Below, one piece after another: positions 27,089 through 35,075 of a stretch of DNA of 59,006 nucleotides. Made by a program: the position numbers and the translations under genes. The DNA is taken from contig NZ_SMKK01000020.1 of the NCBI RefSeq assembly GCF_004348425.1, positions 1 through 59,006 on the forward strand. Direction: 5' to 3'. The notes beneath the pieces are model-generated. The model ran no database searches, was not told the DNA's origin, and saw nothing but the letters and a program-made list of their open reading frames with translations. The DNA comes from Actinomadura sp. 7K507. Lineage in GTDB: Bacteria > Actinomycetota > Actinomycetes > Streptosporangiales > Streptosporangiaceae. The number at the start of each line of letters is the position of its first letter. Position 1 is the stretch's first letter.

Positions 27089-28255
27089 TCAGCCCAGTGC
27101 GCTCCCCTGGCGCCACTTGTCGAACGACATCTGCCACTGGCCCCAGCCGTTGTCCCACTCGAGCTGCCGGTCGGTGCCGGTGAGCTTGAGGACGTCGCCG
27201 CGCTGCATGATGTCGTAGTACCAGCGCGCGTCCGAGGGGCTGAGGTTGATGCAGCCGTGGCTGACGTTGGCCGAGCCCTGCGAGCCGACCGACCAGGGGG
27301 CCGAGTGCGTGTACTGGCCGCTCGCGGAGAACCGGACCCCGTGGTCGACGACCTGCTTGTAGTAGCCGGGGTCGCCGGGCTTGCGGCCGGGCGACGTCAT
27401 CGTGACGGGGTTGCTCTTCTCCATCAGCAGGTGGACGCCGCTGCTCGTCGTGTACTCCCGCGTCTGCCCGTTGCCCGCGCTGAACGGGAGGGTCCGCAGC
27501 TTCTCGCCGTCCCTCGTCACGGTCATCCGGTGCTTGCCGATGTTCCCGGTGGTGATCTGGGCGGCGCCGATGGCGATGTTCGCCTGCGCGTCCTCGGCCC
27601 CGTAGACCCCGCCTCCGGCGTTCACACCGGCCAGCTTCGCGTGGAAGCGGACCGTCTGGTGCGGCTGCCAGTACGTCTTCGTGCGGTACACGACCTTGTC
27701 GGAGCCGATCCACCGCCATGCGCCCTCGACCGCCTTGCCGGGCGTGACGGTCAGCGTCCGCTCCACCGCGGCCTTGTCGGCGACCGGCCGGTCGAAGGTG
27801 ACGATGATCGGCATGCCGACGCCGACCTTCTCGCCCTTGCGGTTGGGCGTGACGTCGGCGATCTTGAGCGTTTCCGCCGCCTTCCGCGTGGTGAACGAGC
27901 TGGTGGACGTGCGGGTCTCGCCGTCGTCGCGGACCTGCGCGGTGACGGTGTAGGACGTGCCCGGCGTCATCGTCCGGTCGGAGCGCCACGTCCTGCGCTC
28001 ATCGCCGAACTTGCCGGTGACGGTGGCCCCCTTGCCCTGGACGGTGACGTTCTGCAGCCTGCCGTCCGAGGCCTTCACCTCGATCGTCCCGTCCGGCTTG
28101 ACCTGCGCGGTCCCGCCGGCCGGAGTGATCGTCACGGGCTCACCCGACTCTCCCGAGGTCAGGCTGCCCTCGCCGCCGACCGTGCAGCCGGCCACGAGCA
28201 TCGCCGCCACGCCCGTGCCGCCGGTCAGCGCCAGCCTGAAACGGCCCCTGGTCAC
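27089..28255 (-). CDS. L,D-transpeptidase lipoprotein (YkuD), copy 2
   Basis: A 388-residue paralogue of the neighbouring gene: lipobox LVAGC (Cys24), Ig-like domains and a YkuD domain with Cys335 in VSHGCIN. Its role is peptidoglycan 3-3 cross-linking outside the membrane. I chose GTG 28255 because GGGGGAGA is correctly spaced before it; a TTG at 28270 and GTG at 28258 are also in frame. The two copies are separated by about 150 bases, so each may have its own promoter. Confidence 0.94.
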   Translation of the reverse strand: MTRGRFRLALTGGTGVAAMLVAGCTVGGEGSLTSGESGEPVTITPAGGTAQVKPDGTIEVKASDGRLQNVTVQGKGATVTGKFGDERRTWRSDRTMTPGTSYTVTAQVRDDGETRTSTSSFTTRKAAETLKIADVTPNRKGEKVGVGMPIIVTFDRPVADKAAVERTLTVTPGKAVEGAWRWIGSDKVVYRTKTYWQPHQTVRFHAKLAGVNAGGGVYGAEDAQANIAIGAAQITTGNIGKHRMTVTRDGEKLRTLPFSAGNGQTREYTTSSGVHLLMEKSNPVTMTSPGRKPGDPGYYKQVVDHGVRFSASGQYTHSAPWSVGSQGSANVSHGCINLSPSDARWYYDIMQRGDVLKLTGTDRQLEWDNGWGQWQMSFDKWRQGSALG

Positions 28256-28381
28256 CACAGTCTCCCCCAAAGGAAAAGTTCTCGCCCCGTATCTGTCTAC
28301 CCGACAAATGAGACGTCCCGGACGGGCCAGAAGTTCGGCTCGCCGGACGGGGAAAACACAGCTCAGACCGGATGGGGCCGC

Positions 28382-29365
28382 TCAGGCGGCGGCGGTTCCC
28401 TCGGCCGGCTCGCGGTTGACGCGGCGCACGAGCCGCTTGAAGCCCCACACCGAGACGGTGATGCCGATGGCGCCCAGCCCGGCGACGATGCCGGTGCGGA
28501 ACCACAGGTACATGCTGATCGACTGGCTGAACAGCATCCACAGGCTCACGCCCACGTTCGCCATCAGCACCGCCGACCACAGCAGCGAGATCCGCAGGAA
28601 GAACCGGTGGACCCTGTCGTGCTTGTAGAACGCGTCGGGGATCGGCGCCATGTCCTTGGCGAGCTTCATGGCCAGCGGCTTGCCCAGCGGCACCGAGGCG
28701 AGGAAGGCCATGCTCACGCACAGCGTCCCGAGCGTCGGCTGCAGGAAGTACACGACCGCGCTGCCCGTCGCGGCCGCGAGTCCCGCGCGGACGGTCACGC
28801 CGACCGCGGCCAGCAGCAGCAGCCCCGAGACCGGATGCCCGCGCACGTACCGGTAGACGATGCCGCCGTACACCCAGGCGACGGCGGCGACGAGCGCGCC
28901 GGTCAGCCCGAGGAGCGAGAGCGCGACGTAGAAGACCACGACGGGGGCGATGACGCCCTCGACGAACCTCGGGAGCGCGTGCATGAGCAGCGAGGGCAGC
29001 CGCGGCAGTTCGAAGACGAGGTGCCCGTGGCCGTGCGCGTCCTGGGACTCGGGCGCACGCGTGATCCCCGCCCGATCCTCGGCGTCCGGGGCCTCGGCGT
29101 CCGGGGCCTCCGCGTCCGGGGCCTCCGCGTCCGGGGAGAAGGTCTCAGCCGTGGAGACCTCCGCGGGGCGTGCCAGCGCCAGGCGGGCCCGCGCGAGGCG
29201 GGTCCGGGCGGAACGGGTCCACGCGGGACGGGGCTCCGCCACCGGGGCGGCCGCCGTGGGCGCGGGGGTTCCCGCCGCCCCGGAGGGCCGTGCGGGCATG
29301 GTCGCGGGTCGATCCATCGAGTGCTGTGCTCCCCGATCGGTGTGCAGGTACTCGGATGTGCTCAC
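28382..29365 (-). CDS. VC0807-like integral membrane protein
   Basis: The 327-residue protein has a long N-terminal cytoplasmic region rich in Ala, Pro, Arg and acidic residues, then about five to six hydrophobic helices from about residue 125 with the family-like segment SVPLGKPLAMKLAKDMAPIP. It belongs to a poorly studied group of intracellular-septation-A-like or VC0807-like proteins. The N-terminal part contains an EAPDA tandem repeat. GTG 29365 is preceded by GTGGGG; GTG 29377 would add four residues. No function can be assigned. Confidence 0.8.
   Translation of the reverse strand: MSTSEYLHTDRGAQHSMDRPATMPARPSGAAGTPAPTAAAPVAEPRPAWTRSARTRLARARLALARPAEVSTAETFSPDAEAPDAEAPDAEAPDAEDRAGITRAPESQDAHGHGHLVFELPRLPSLLMHALPRFVEGVIAPVVVFYVALSLLGLTGALVAAVAWVYGGIVYRYVRGHPVSGLLLLAAVGVTVRAGLAAATGSAVVYFLQPTLGTLCVSMAFLASVPLGKPLAMKLAKDMAPIPDAFYKHDRVHRFFLRISLLWSAVLMANVGVSLWMLFSQSISMYLWFRTGIVAGLGAIGITVSVWGFKRLVRRVNREPAEGTAAA
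29076..29135 (-). repeat. 15-bp tandem repeat in the membrane protein N-terminus
   Basis: Four near-identical 15-base units (plus strand gcctcSgcgtccggg, first one starting tcctc) encode repeated EAPDA. The two central 3' copies are identical. Copy-number change would not alter frame. Confidence 0.85.
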
Positions 29366-29594
29366 GATTCGCCCCACCGTACGTGATGATCCGCGCCCGT
29401 CTGTCCGCTTTGGGATGATCCGGGCTGCGCGGCCTTCCTACCCTTAGTTCGGCTCCGCGTCCCGTTTGGTTCGGCTGCTCGGTTCGGCTGCGCGAGTCGG
29501 CTGCGCGCCTCGTCCGGTCCGAATGACCTCCGGACATCGCCGGAGTGCGCCGGTGTGATCCCGGTCTCGGTTCCGACTCTAACCGGTCCTTCGC

Positions 29595-30521
29595 TCAGCT
29601 CTCCGGCGGGGCGGGCTGAGCGTCGCGGGCGGCGGCGTAGATGGCCCTGAGCGTGACCGCCACCGAGGGCCTGCGCACGCTCGCGGTCCTGGTGACGGCG
29701 TAGACCTCGCGCGCCAGCGTGCATTCGGGGATGCGCCGCACCGCCACGCCCTGGTCGCCGGCGGCGAGGGCGAGCGCGGGCACCGCCGTGATGCCGATCC
29801 CCCGCGCGACCAGGCTCAGGATGGTGTGCAGTCCCTCGAACTCCCACGGGACCGGGCGGGCGCCGCCGACGGTGTCCAGGATCCGTTCGAGGGCCTGCCG
29901 GGACGGTTCCCCGGGCGGCGCCGCCATCCACGGCTCCTCCCGGAGCTGCTGCAGGTCCACGCTCCGCCCGGGATCCGACATGGGGTGCGTGGCGGGGACC
30001 ACGAGGACCAGCGGGTCCCGGCGCAGGTGGAAGAACTCCAGGGCCGCCGGCGACTGGTCGGGGACCTTGCCCGTCCAGTCGTCGATGAGCGCGATGTCCA
30101 CCTCGCCGTTCTGGACCTGCCGGATGCCGTCGCCGGGCCGGGTCTGGCGCAGGACGAACGTCAGCCCGGGATGCTCGCCGAGGCTCCGCGCCAGCGCGGG
30201 CGCCAGGGCGACCGCCGCGGTGGGGAACGCGGTGACCACGACCCGCCCCATCGGGGCGCCGGACTGCGCCGACAGCTCCGCCTCGGCGGTCTCCACCAGG
30301 GAGAGGATCTCCTCGGCGCGCTCGGCCAGCCGGCGTCCGGCATCGGTCAGCTCCGCGCTGCGGGCCGTCCGGTCCAGCAGCGGGACGCGGGCCTCGCGTT
30401 CGAGGGCGGACAGCTGCTGGGAGACCGCCGACGCGGTGTAACCGAGGGCTGAGGCGGTCGCGGCGATGCTGCCGCGGCGGGCGAATTCGGCGAGAAGGCG
30501 GAGGCGGCGGAACTCTAGCAT
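29595..30521 (-). CDS. LysR-family transcriptional regulator
   Basis: A 308-residue LTTR with the N-terminal winged helix (LEFRRLRLLAEFARRGSIAA, then TASAVSQQLSALE) and a C-terminal effector domain. It is divergent from a class I/II aminotransferase across about 157 bases, the classical arrangement in which an LTTR controls its neighbour. The intergenic region contains a duplicated TTTCGCCATGCC shortly before the aminotransferase ribosome site. Confidence 0.92.
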   Translation of the reverse strand: MLEFRRLRLLAEFARRGSIAATASALGYTASAVSQQLSALEREARVPLLDRTARSAELTDAGRRLAERAEEILSLVETAEAELSAQSGAPMGRVVVTAFPTAAVALAPALARSLGEHPGLTFVLRQTRPGDGIRQVQNGEVDIALIDDWTGKVPDQSPAALEFFHLRRDPLVLVVPATHPMSDPGRSVDLQQLREEPWMAAPPGEPSRQALERILDTVGGARPVPWEFEGLHTILSLVARGIGITAVPALALAAGDQGVAVRRIPECTLAREVYAVTRTASVRRPSVAVTLRAIYAAARDAQPAPPES

Positions 30522-30678
30522 CAGCCCATCTTACGGTCACCATCGATGAGAGTCGCTTGTGATGATGCTAGAAGCGGGCAAGTATTGATTCGAGCCCGGC
30601 AGGGGTCGCACAGGGGGAATCCGCAGTCACCCGCCGCTGTTTCGCCATGCCCTTTTTCGCCATGCCTTTGGAGTATTG

Positions 30679-32016
30679 ATGCCTGCCCAGAAAGAGTCCG
30701 CGTCCGTCCGCCCGTTGCCCTTCTCCCCGCGTCCGGTCGCGCTGTCGGCGACGCTCGCGGTGAACGAGGCGATCGCGCGCAAACGCAGGGAGGGCCGGCG
30801 CGTCCTGCCCCTCGGCTTCGGGGAGGCCGGGATACCGATACATCCCGCCCTGACCCGCGAGCTGGGCGCGGCGGCGGGCAAGGGCGCCTACGGGCCGGTA
30901 GCCGGGTCCGCCGCGCTGCGCGCCGCCGCCGCCGGCTACTGGGCCCGGCGCGGGCTGCCCACCGACCCGTCCACGGTCGTCGCCGGCCCCGGCAGCAAGC
31001 CGCTCCTGTACGCCCTGCTCACCGCGCTCGGCGGCGACGTCGTCGTGCCGGCGCCGAGCTGGGTGACCTACGCCGCGCAGACGTCGCTGGTCGGCGCCGA
31101 GCCGATCCGCGTCGCCACCCCGCCCGGCGAGGGCGGCGTACCGAGCCCGGCCCTGCTGGCCGACGCCGTCGTGCGGGCCCGCGCGCGGGGCCGGGACGTG
31201 CGGGCCGTGGTGGTGACGCTTCCCGACAACCCGACGGGCACGATCGCCTCCGAGGACACCGTGCGGCGGCTGTGCGCGGTGGCGCGCGAGCAGGACCTGG
31301 TCGTGATCTCCGACGAGATCTACCGCGACCTGGTGCACGAGCCGGGGCGGACGGCGCCGAGCCCGGCCCGGCACGCGCCCGAGCGGACCGTGGTGACGAC
31401 CGCGCTGAGCAAGAGCCTGGCGGCGGGCGGCTGGCGGCTGGGCGTCGCGCGGCTGCCCGACGGCCCGTTCGGCCGCGCGCTGCGCGACAGCCTGCTGGGC
31501 GTGGCGAGCGAGATCTGGTCCAGCGCCCCGGCCCCGATGCAGCACGCCGCCGCGTACGCGCTCGCCGAGCCGCCCGAGCTGGTCGAGCACGTCGACCGCA
31601 GCCGGCGCCTGCACGCCGCGATCACCGGCGCGGTCGCCGACCGGTTCGCCGCCGCGGGGGCCCGGGTCGCCCGGCCGGAAGCGGCCTTCTACGTCTATCC
31701 CGACTTCGGCCCGGTCCGGGACGCGCTGCGCGCGAACCACGGCGTCCGGACGGCCGGGGAGCTGACGCATCTCCTGCTGGAACGCTACGCAGTGGGCGTC
31801 CTGCCGGGCAGCTCGTTCGGGGACGCCCCGGCCTCCCTGCGGATGCGGGTGGCGCCGAGCCTCCTCTACGGGGAGGACGACGAGCAGCGTCTCGCGGCCC
31901 TGGCCTCCCCCGCTCCGGCGTCGCTGCCCTGGATCGCGGCCGCCCTGGACCGCCTGGGCGACGTCCTCGCCGACCTGTCCGAGCCGGTCAACGCCGGGCA
32001 GCCGGCGCTGACGTGA
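30679..32016 (+). CDS. PLP-dependent aminotransferase, class I/II
   Basis: The 445-residue fold-type-I enzyme has the cofactor Asn/Pro segment LPDNPTGTIAS, SDEIYRDLVH and Schiff-base Lys245 in TALSKSLAAGGWRLG. It resembles aspartate/aromatic aminotransferases; the exact amino donor cannot be told. ATG 30679 follows GGAG seven bases upstream. The C-terminal 35 residues after the fold are unusual. Control by the divergent LysR is likely. Confidence 0.92.
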   Translation: MPAQKESASVRPLPFSPRPVALSATLAVNEAIARKRREGRRVLPLGFGEAGIPIHPALTRELGAAAGKGAYGPVAGSAALRAAAAGYWARRGLPTDPSTVVAGPGSKPLLYALLTALGGDVVVPAPSWVTYAAQTSLVGAEPIRVATPPGEGGVPSPALLADAVVRARARGRDVRAVVVTLPDNPTGTIASEDTVRRLCAVAREQDLVVISDEIYRDLVHEPGRTAPSPARHAPERTVVTTALSKSLAAGGWRLGVARLPDGPFGRALRDSLLGVASEIWSSAPAPMQHAAAYALAEPPELVEHVDRSRRLHAAITGAVADRFAAAGARVARPEAAFYVYPDFGPVRDALRANHGVRTAGELTHLLLERYAVGVLPGSSFGDAPASLRMRVAPSLLYGEDDEQRLAALASPAPASLPWIAAALDRLGDVLADLSEPVNAGQPALT

Positions 32017-32056
32017 GCCCGGTCGCAGGCGTGTTCCCGGCAAAGGGCGGGAATTG

Positions 32057-32141
32057 CGGAGGGTAAGGGAGTCGAACCCCTTCGAGTATCACCTCGACGT
32101 CAGTTTTCGAAACTGCTGCCTTACCGTTCGGCCAACCCTCC
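32057..32141 (-). tRNA. tRNA-Ser (anticodon CGA)
   Basis: An 85-base type II tRNA folds with a 7-bp acceptor (GGAGGGT/ACCCTCC), discriminator G, CGA in the loop TTCGAAA, a variable arm with CGAG/CTCG stem and T-loop TTCGACT. The anticodon stem has one mismatch (27-43) and CCA is not encoded. Its body looks unlike the usual actinomycete tRNA-Ser, and it forms a cluster with two other odd tRNAs. Confidence 0.88.
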
Positions 32142-32150
32142 GGGGGCGAA

Positions 32151-32188
32151 CGCGGCGGGCCGTCCGGGAGAGCGGACGGCCCGCCGCG
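32151..32188. terminator. Perfect 16-bp hairpin between the tRNA genes
   Basis: CGCGGCGGGCCGTCCG (32151-32166) and its exact complement (32173-32188) enclose a 6-base loop. It lies between the Ala-like and Ser tRNAs. No U tract follows on either strand, so it may be an actinomycete-style terminator or a processing signal that decides how much of the Ser tRNA is made. Confidence 0.7.
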
Positions 32189-32196
32189 CGTGCCGG

Positions 32197-32267
32197 TGGA
32201 CCAGCAGGGAGTCGAACCCTGATCGCTTCCTTGCAAGGGAAGTGTGCTTCCGTTACACCACAAGCCC
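32197..32267 (-). tRNA. Divergent tRNA-Ala-like (anticodon TGC)
   Basis: A 71-base element folds as a tRNA: perfect 5-bp anticodon stem (CTTCC/GGAAG), loop CTTGCAA with TGC, perfect T stem (CAGGG/CCCTG) and T-loop TTCGACT. The acceptor is weak (GGGCTTG/CTGGTCC, one U-U mismatch, two G-U) but contains G3-U70 and A73, the main alanyl-tRNA synthetase identity elements. The D arm (TGGTGTAACGGAAGCAC) looks more like an actinomycete tRNA-Gln. CCA is not encoded. Confidence 0.7.
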
Positions 32268-32282
32268 GTCGTCGCTACTCGG

Positions 32283-32354
32283 CAGGGGCGGTAGGAGTCG
32301 AACCCACTTTCCGCCGGTTTTGGAGACCGGCCGCCTAACCGGTGGCTCGCCCCT
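32283..32354 (-). tRNA. Divergent tRNA-Trp-like (anticodon CCA)
   Basis: A 72-base tRNA with a perfect acceptor (AGGGGCG/CGCCCCT), discriminator G, anticodon loop CTCCAAA giving CCA, and a T arm with loop TTCGACT. A1-U72, G2-C71, G3-C70 and G73 fit bacterial tryptophanyl-tRNA synthetase. The linker before the D arm is short and U8 is replaced by A, with only a 2-3 bp D stem, so the core is not canonical. CCA end not encoded. Confidence 0.75.
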
Positions 32355-32660
32355 TCGCGCCTTCGCACTGTTCGATGTGTTCAATGATGCGGAGGTCCCC
32401 TTCCCCGGCACAAAGCATTTTCTGCGTACCGGCCCGGACGCGCACGGTGATCGGCGCGCGAGCCCGGCCGTGCGGAGGATCACAGCCTGGCCCGACCGGC
32501 GCATATAAGCGTGGTGTAAGGTCCAACGACGCACGGGGCGAACGTCACGAACAGACCAACGCCAGGGCAAGCGCCGCCCTGCCCGTACTGCCCGTGATAA
32601 ACCCAAGACGAGCACGAAGTCACGCGAGTGATGAGATTAATGAAGGCGAGGGGGCCCGCC
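32355..32660. other. Gene-free stretch upstream of the tRNA cluster and the next gene
   Basis: No convincing coding sequence is present; a 148-codon plus-strand reading frame has no family features and no ribosome site. It should hold the minus-strand tRNA promoter and the plus-strand promoter of the gene at 32661, but I see no clear pair of hexamers for either. Confidence 0.5.
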
Positions 32661-33233
32661 ATGAGGCATGCACGGGACGGCGCTGCCGCGGCGATGAGCG
32701 CCGCCTCCAGGATCCTCGTCGCGCGCGGCAAGAACGAGCCCCAGGAGATGGAGAACCCCGAAGTCGCCTGGGGCCAGCGCGCCCGTGACGGCGTGTGGGT
32801 GCCGACCAGGGACGGGCAGCGGATCCACCTCGGCATTGACGTGACGGCGGCCGACACCGTCGCGCAGGTCCTGCGCCCGAGCCTGCGGGTGTTCGTGGGC
32901 GTGGACGTCGACACCGACATCGTCGCCCAGACGACGGCCGGCGGCGTGCGGCTGCTGACCGTGATCCACGGACCCGACGCCCCCTCGGAGTTCCGCTTCC
33001 ACGTCTCCCTCGCCGACGGCCTGACTCTGGAGTCGATGCCGTCCGGCGGCTACGACGTCGTCCACCTGCGCTACGGCGCGACCGTGGGCCGCCTCTACAA
33101 CCCGTGGGCGAGCGACTCGATGTTCCGCCAGGTGAAGGCCGACTACACGCTCGAGGGCTCGATCGTCACGATGCGGGTCCAGCACACCGACGCCTACTAC
33201 CCGGTCGTCGCCGACCCCAACTACGAGCGCTGA
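32661..33233 (+). CDS. Protein of unknown function ending in the YPVVADP motif
   Basis: A 190-residue protein starting at ATG 32661 with GAGGGGG six bases upstream. Its beta-rich C-terminal 120 residues (VIHGPDAPSEFRFHVSLADG, a PWA element, then YYPVVADPNY at the end) match a common actinobacterial group of exported proteins that finish in YPVVADP. Unlike those, no signal peptide or membrane helix is visible; the N-terminal 45 residues are charged and helical. It may be cytoplasmic or its exported start lost. Function unknown. Confidence 0.7.
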   Translation: MRHARDGAAAAMSAASRILVARGKNEPQEMENPEVAWGQRARDGVWVPTRDGQRIHLGIDVTAADTVAQVLRPSLRVFVGVDVDTDIVAQTTAGGVRLLTVIHGPDAPSEFRFHVSLADGLTLESMPSGGYDVVHLRYGATVGRLYNPWASDSMFRQVKADYTLEGSIVTMRVQHTDAYYPVVADPNYER

Positions 33234-33449
33234 GCCCCTCCGGGGCACGGCGCGGTTCGGCACCGCGCGCCGCCGCCGGCTGGAGCGTTCCCGGCAGGAC
33301 GATGCCGCCGGCACGCCAGCGCTTTCTGGCGGGGTGCGCGCGGACGGGCGCGCCCGCCGTCATATGGTTGGGGGCCACGGGCCGCTCTCGCGGCTCCCGG
33401 CGGCGCTGCCGGGCACACGACCGCCCCGGTCCCGGAGACTGGAGTCATT

Positions 33450-34040
33450 GTGATCTTCACGCATGACACCGAGCACGCGCTCGCCGTCGTCGTCGACCTG
33501 ATCAACACGGGCGCCGCGGCGTCCGGCGCCGAGCGCCTCGGCGGGCTGCCCGGCCTGCGCTCGTTCGTGGAGCGCAACGCGTTCAGCGACGTGGGCCGGC
33601 TCACCGACACCGACCTCGTGCGCGTCCTGGACCTGCGCGCACGCTTCCACGCGGTGTTCCGCGCCGGCGGCGTCCCGTCCGCCGTGCGCCGGATCAACGA
33701 GATCGTCGGCGAGGTCCGCACCACCCCGCACCTGACCGACCACGACGGCTACGACTGGCACGTGCACTTCTTCGCGCCCGGCGCGCCGCTCGGCGAGCAC
33801 CTGGCCGCCGACTGCGGGATGGCACTGGCGTACGTGGTGGCGGCCGGTGAGCTGGACCGGCTGCGCACCTGCGAGGCCCCGGACTGCGCACGCGTCCTGG
33901 TGGACCTGTCGCGCAACCGCTGCCGCCGCTACTGCGACAGCCGGACCTGCGGAAACCGCATGCACGTGGCCGCCTACCGCGCCCGCCAGCGGGAAGCGGG
34001 CGGCCCGTCGTCCCCGCAGAAGGAGACCGCCAGCCACTGA
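33450..34040 (+). CDS. CGNR zinc-finger protein (ABATE/CGNR family regulator)
   Basis: The 196-residue protein starts at GTG 33450 after GGAG. Residues 1-130 form the stress-associated N-terminal domain and the C-terminus holds the CGNR finger: CEAPDCARVLVDLSRNRCRRYC then TCGNRMHVAAYRAR (written with breaks), in which four Cys bind zinc and the CGNR Arg contacts DNA. Such proteins are probably transcription factors of actinobacteria. The regulated gene is not evident; it converges on the FolP2-like gene. Confidence 0.9.
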   Translation: MIFTHDTEHALAVVVDLINTGAAASGAERLGGLPGLRSFVERNAFSDVGRLTDTDLVRVLDLRARFHAVFRAGGVPSAVRRINEIVGEVRTTPHLTDHDGYDWHVHFFAPGAPLGEHLAADCGMALAYVVAAGELDRLRTCEAPDCARVLVDLSRNRCRRYCDSRTCGNRMHVAAYRARQREAGGPSSPQKETASH

Positions 34041-34060
34041 CCGGTGATCTCGGGCCGTCT

Positions 34061-34909
34061 TCAGGCGGGACGAGGCACGACGGCGCTGACGGCGTCCAGG
34101 GCCTTGCGGGTGGACGCTACGTCGTGGACGCGGAAGACGCGGGCGCCGAGCAGGGCGGAGACTCCCAGGACGGCCATGGTGCCGACGCCGCGCCCACTGA
34201 CCGGGAGGCCGAGGGTCTCCCCGATGAAGTCCTTGTTGGACACCGCGACCAGGACCGGCCATCCGGTGGCGGTCAGCTCGCCGAGCCGCCTGGTGATCTC
34301 CAGTGAGTGCCGGGTGTTCTTGCCGAAGTCGTGCGCGGGGTCGATGAGGATCGCCTCGCGCCGCACCCCGAGGGCGGCGGCGCGCTCCGCCTCGGCCGTG
34401 ACGTGCCCGACGACGTCCGCGACGACGTCGTCATAGCCGATCCGGTGCGGGCGGGTCCGGGGGGCCTGGGCGCCCGCGTGCGAGCAGACCAGGCCGATGC
34501 CGTGCGCGGCGGCGACCTCGGCGAGCCGCGGGTCGGGCCCGCCCCAGGTGTCGTTGAGCAGGCCGGCGCCCGCCCGTGCCACGGCCTCGCCGACCTCGGC
34601 GCGCCAGGTGTCGACGCTGATCACCACGCCGGGGTGGCGGTCGCGGACGGCGGCGACGAGATCGACGACCCGGCGCAGCTCCTCGCCGACGCCGACGTCC
34701 TCGCCGGGGCCGGCCTTCACTCCGCCGATGTCGACGATGTCGGCTCCGGCCGCCACGGCCCGTCCCACGGCGTCCAGGGCCGCGTCGAATCCGTACGTGG
34801 CGCCCCGGTCGAAGAACGAGTCGGGGGTGCGGTTCACCACGGCCATGATCGCGTGCGGGCCGATGTCCCGCCCGCCCAGCCGCAGCGGCGGCACGTCCGG
34901 AGAGCTCAT
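34061..34909 (-). CDS. FolP2-like dihydropteroate-synthase homologue, probably not a DHPS
   Basis: A 282-residue TIM barrel of the pterin-binding family. The usual DHPS motifs are altered: NVTPDSF is NRTPDSFFDRG, the GESTRPG loop is GGVKAGPGED, the MHMxG strand is CSHAGAQAP, and the substrate-binding SRKRF loop is VSNKDFIG. The same substitutions are known from mycobacterial FolP2, which lacks DHPS activity. The barrel itself is intact, so another role is likely. ATG 34909 has GAGGG five bases upstream. It is divergent from the GDP-mannose dehydratase. Confidence 0.85.
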   Translation of the reverse strand: MSSPDVPPLRLGGRDIGPHAIMAVVNRTPDSFFDRGATYGFDAALDAVGRAVAAGADIVDIGGVKAGPGEDVGVGEELRRVVDLVAAVRDRHPGVVISVDTWRAEVGEAVARAGAGLLNDTWGGPDPRLAEVAAAHGIGLVCSHAGAQAPRTRPHRIGYDDVVADVVGHVTAEAERAAALGVRREAILIDPAHDFGKNTRHSLEITRRLGELTATGWPVLVAVSNKDFIGETLGLPVSGRGVGTMAVLGVSALLGARVFRVHDVASTRKALDAVSAVVPRPA

Positions 34910-35075
34910 GATGCCCTCACCGTGGCACATCGGCGGCCCGGCGGGCCAACCAGAAGAGAATTCGGTTCAAACGGTGCCCTCCCTCGTCATCGGCATGGCG
35001 CGGTCGGTAACCTCATATGTCACGCTCGTTGCGGGATCGAACCCGTGGTGGGCCCGCGTCGGACCTATTTCAGCC

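Noticed and set aside
29440..29520. Several TTCGGCT repeats in the gap before the LysR gene
   Set aside because: Copies are imperfect and irregularly spaced in GC-rich DNA; no array, operator or hairpin pattern emerges.
32342..32788. 148-codon plus-strand reading frame upstream of the gene at 32661
   Set aside because: No ribosome site, no recognisable fold, overlaps the Trp-like tRNA at its start and the true gene in another frame at its end.
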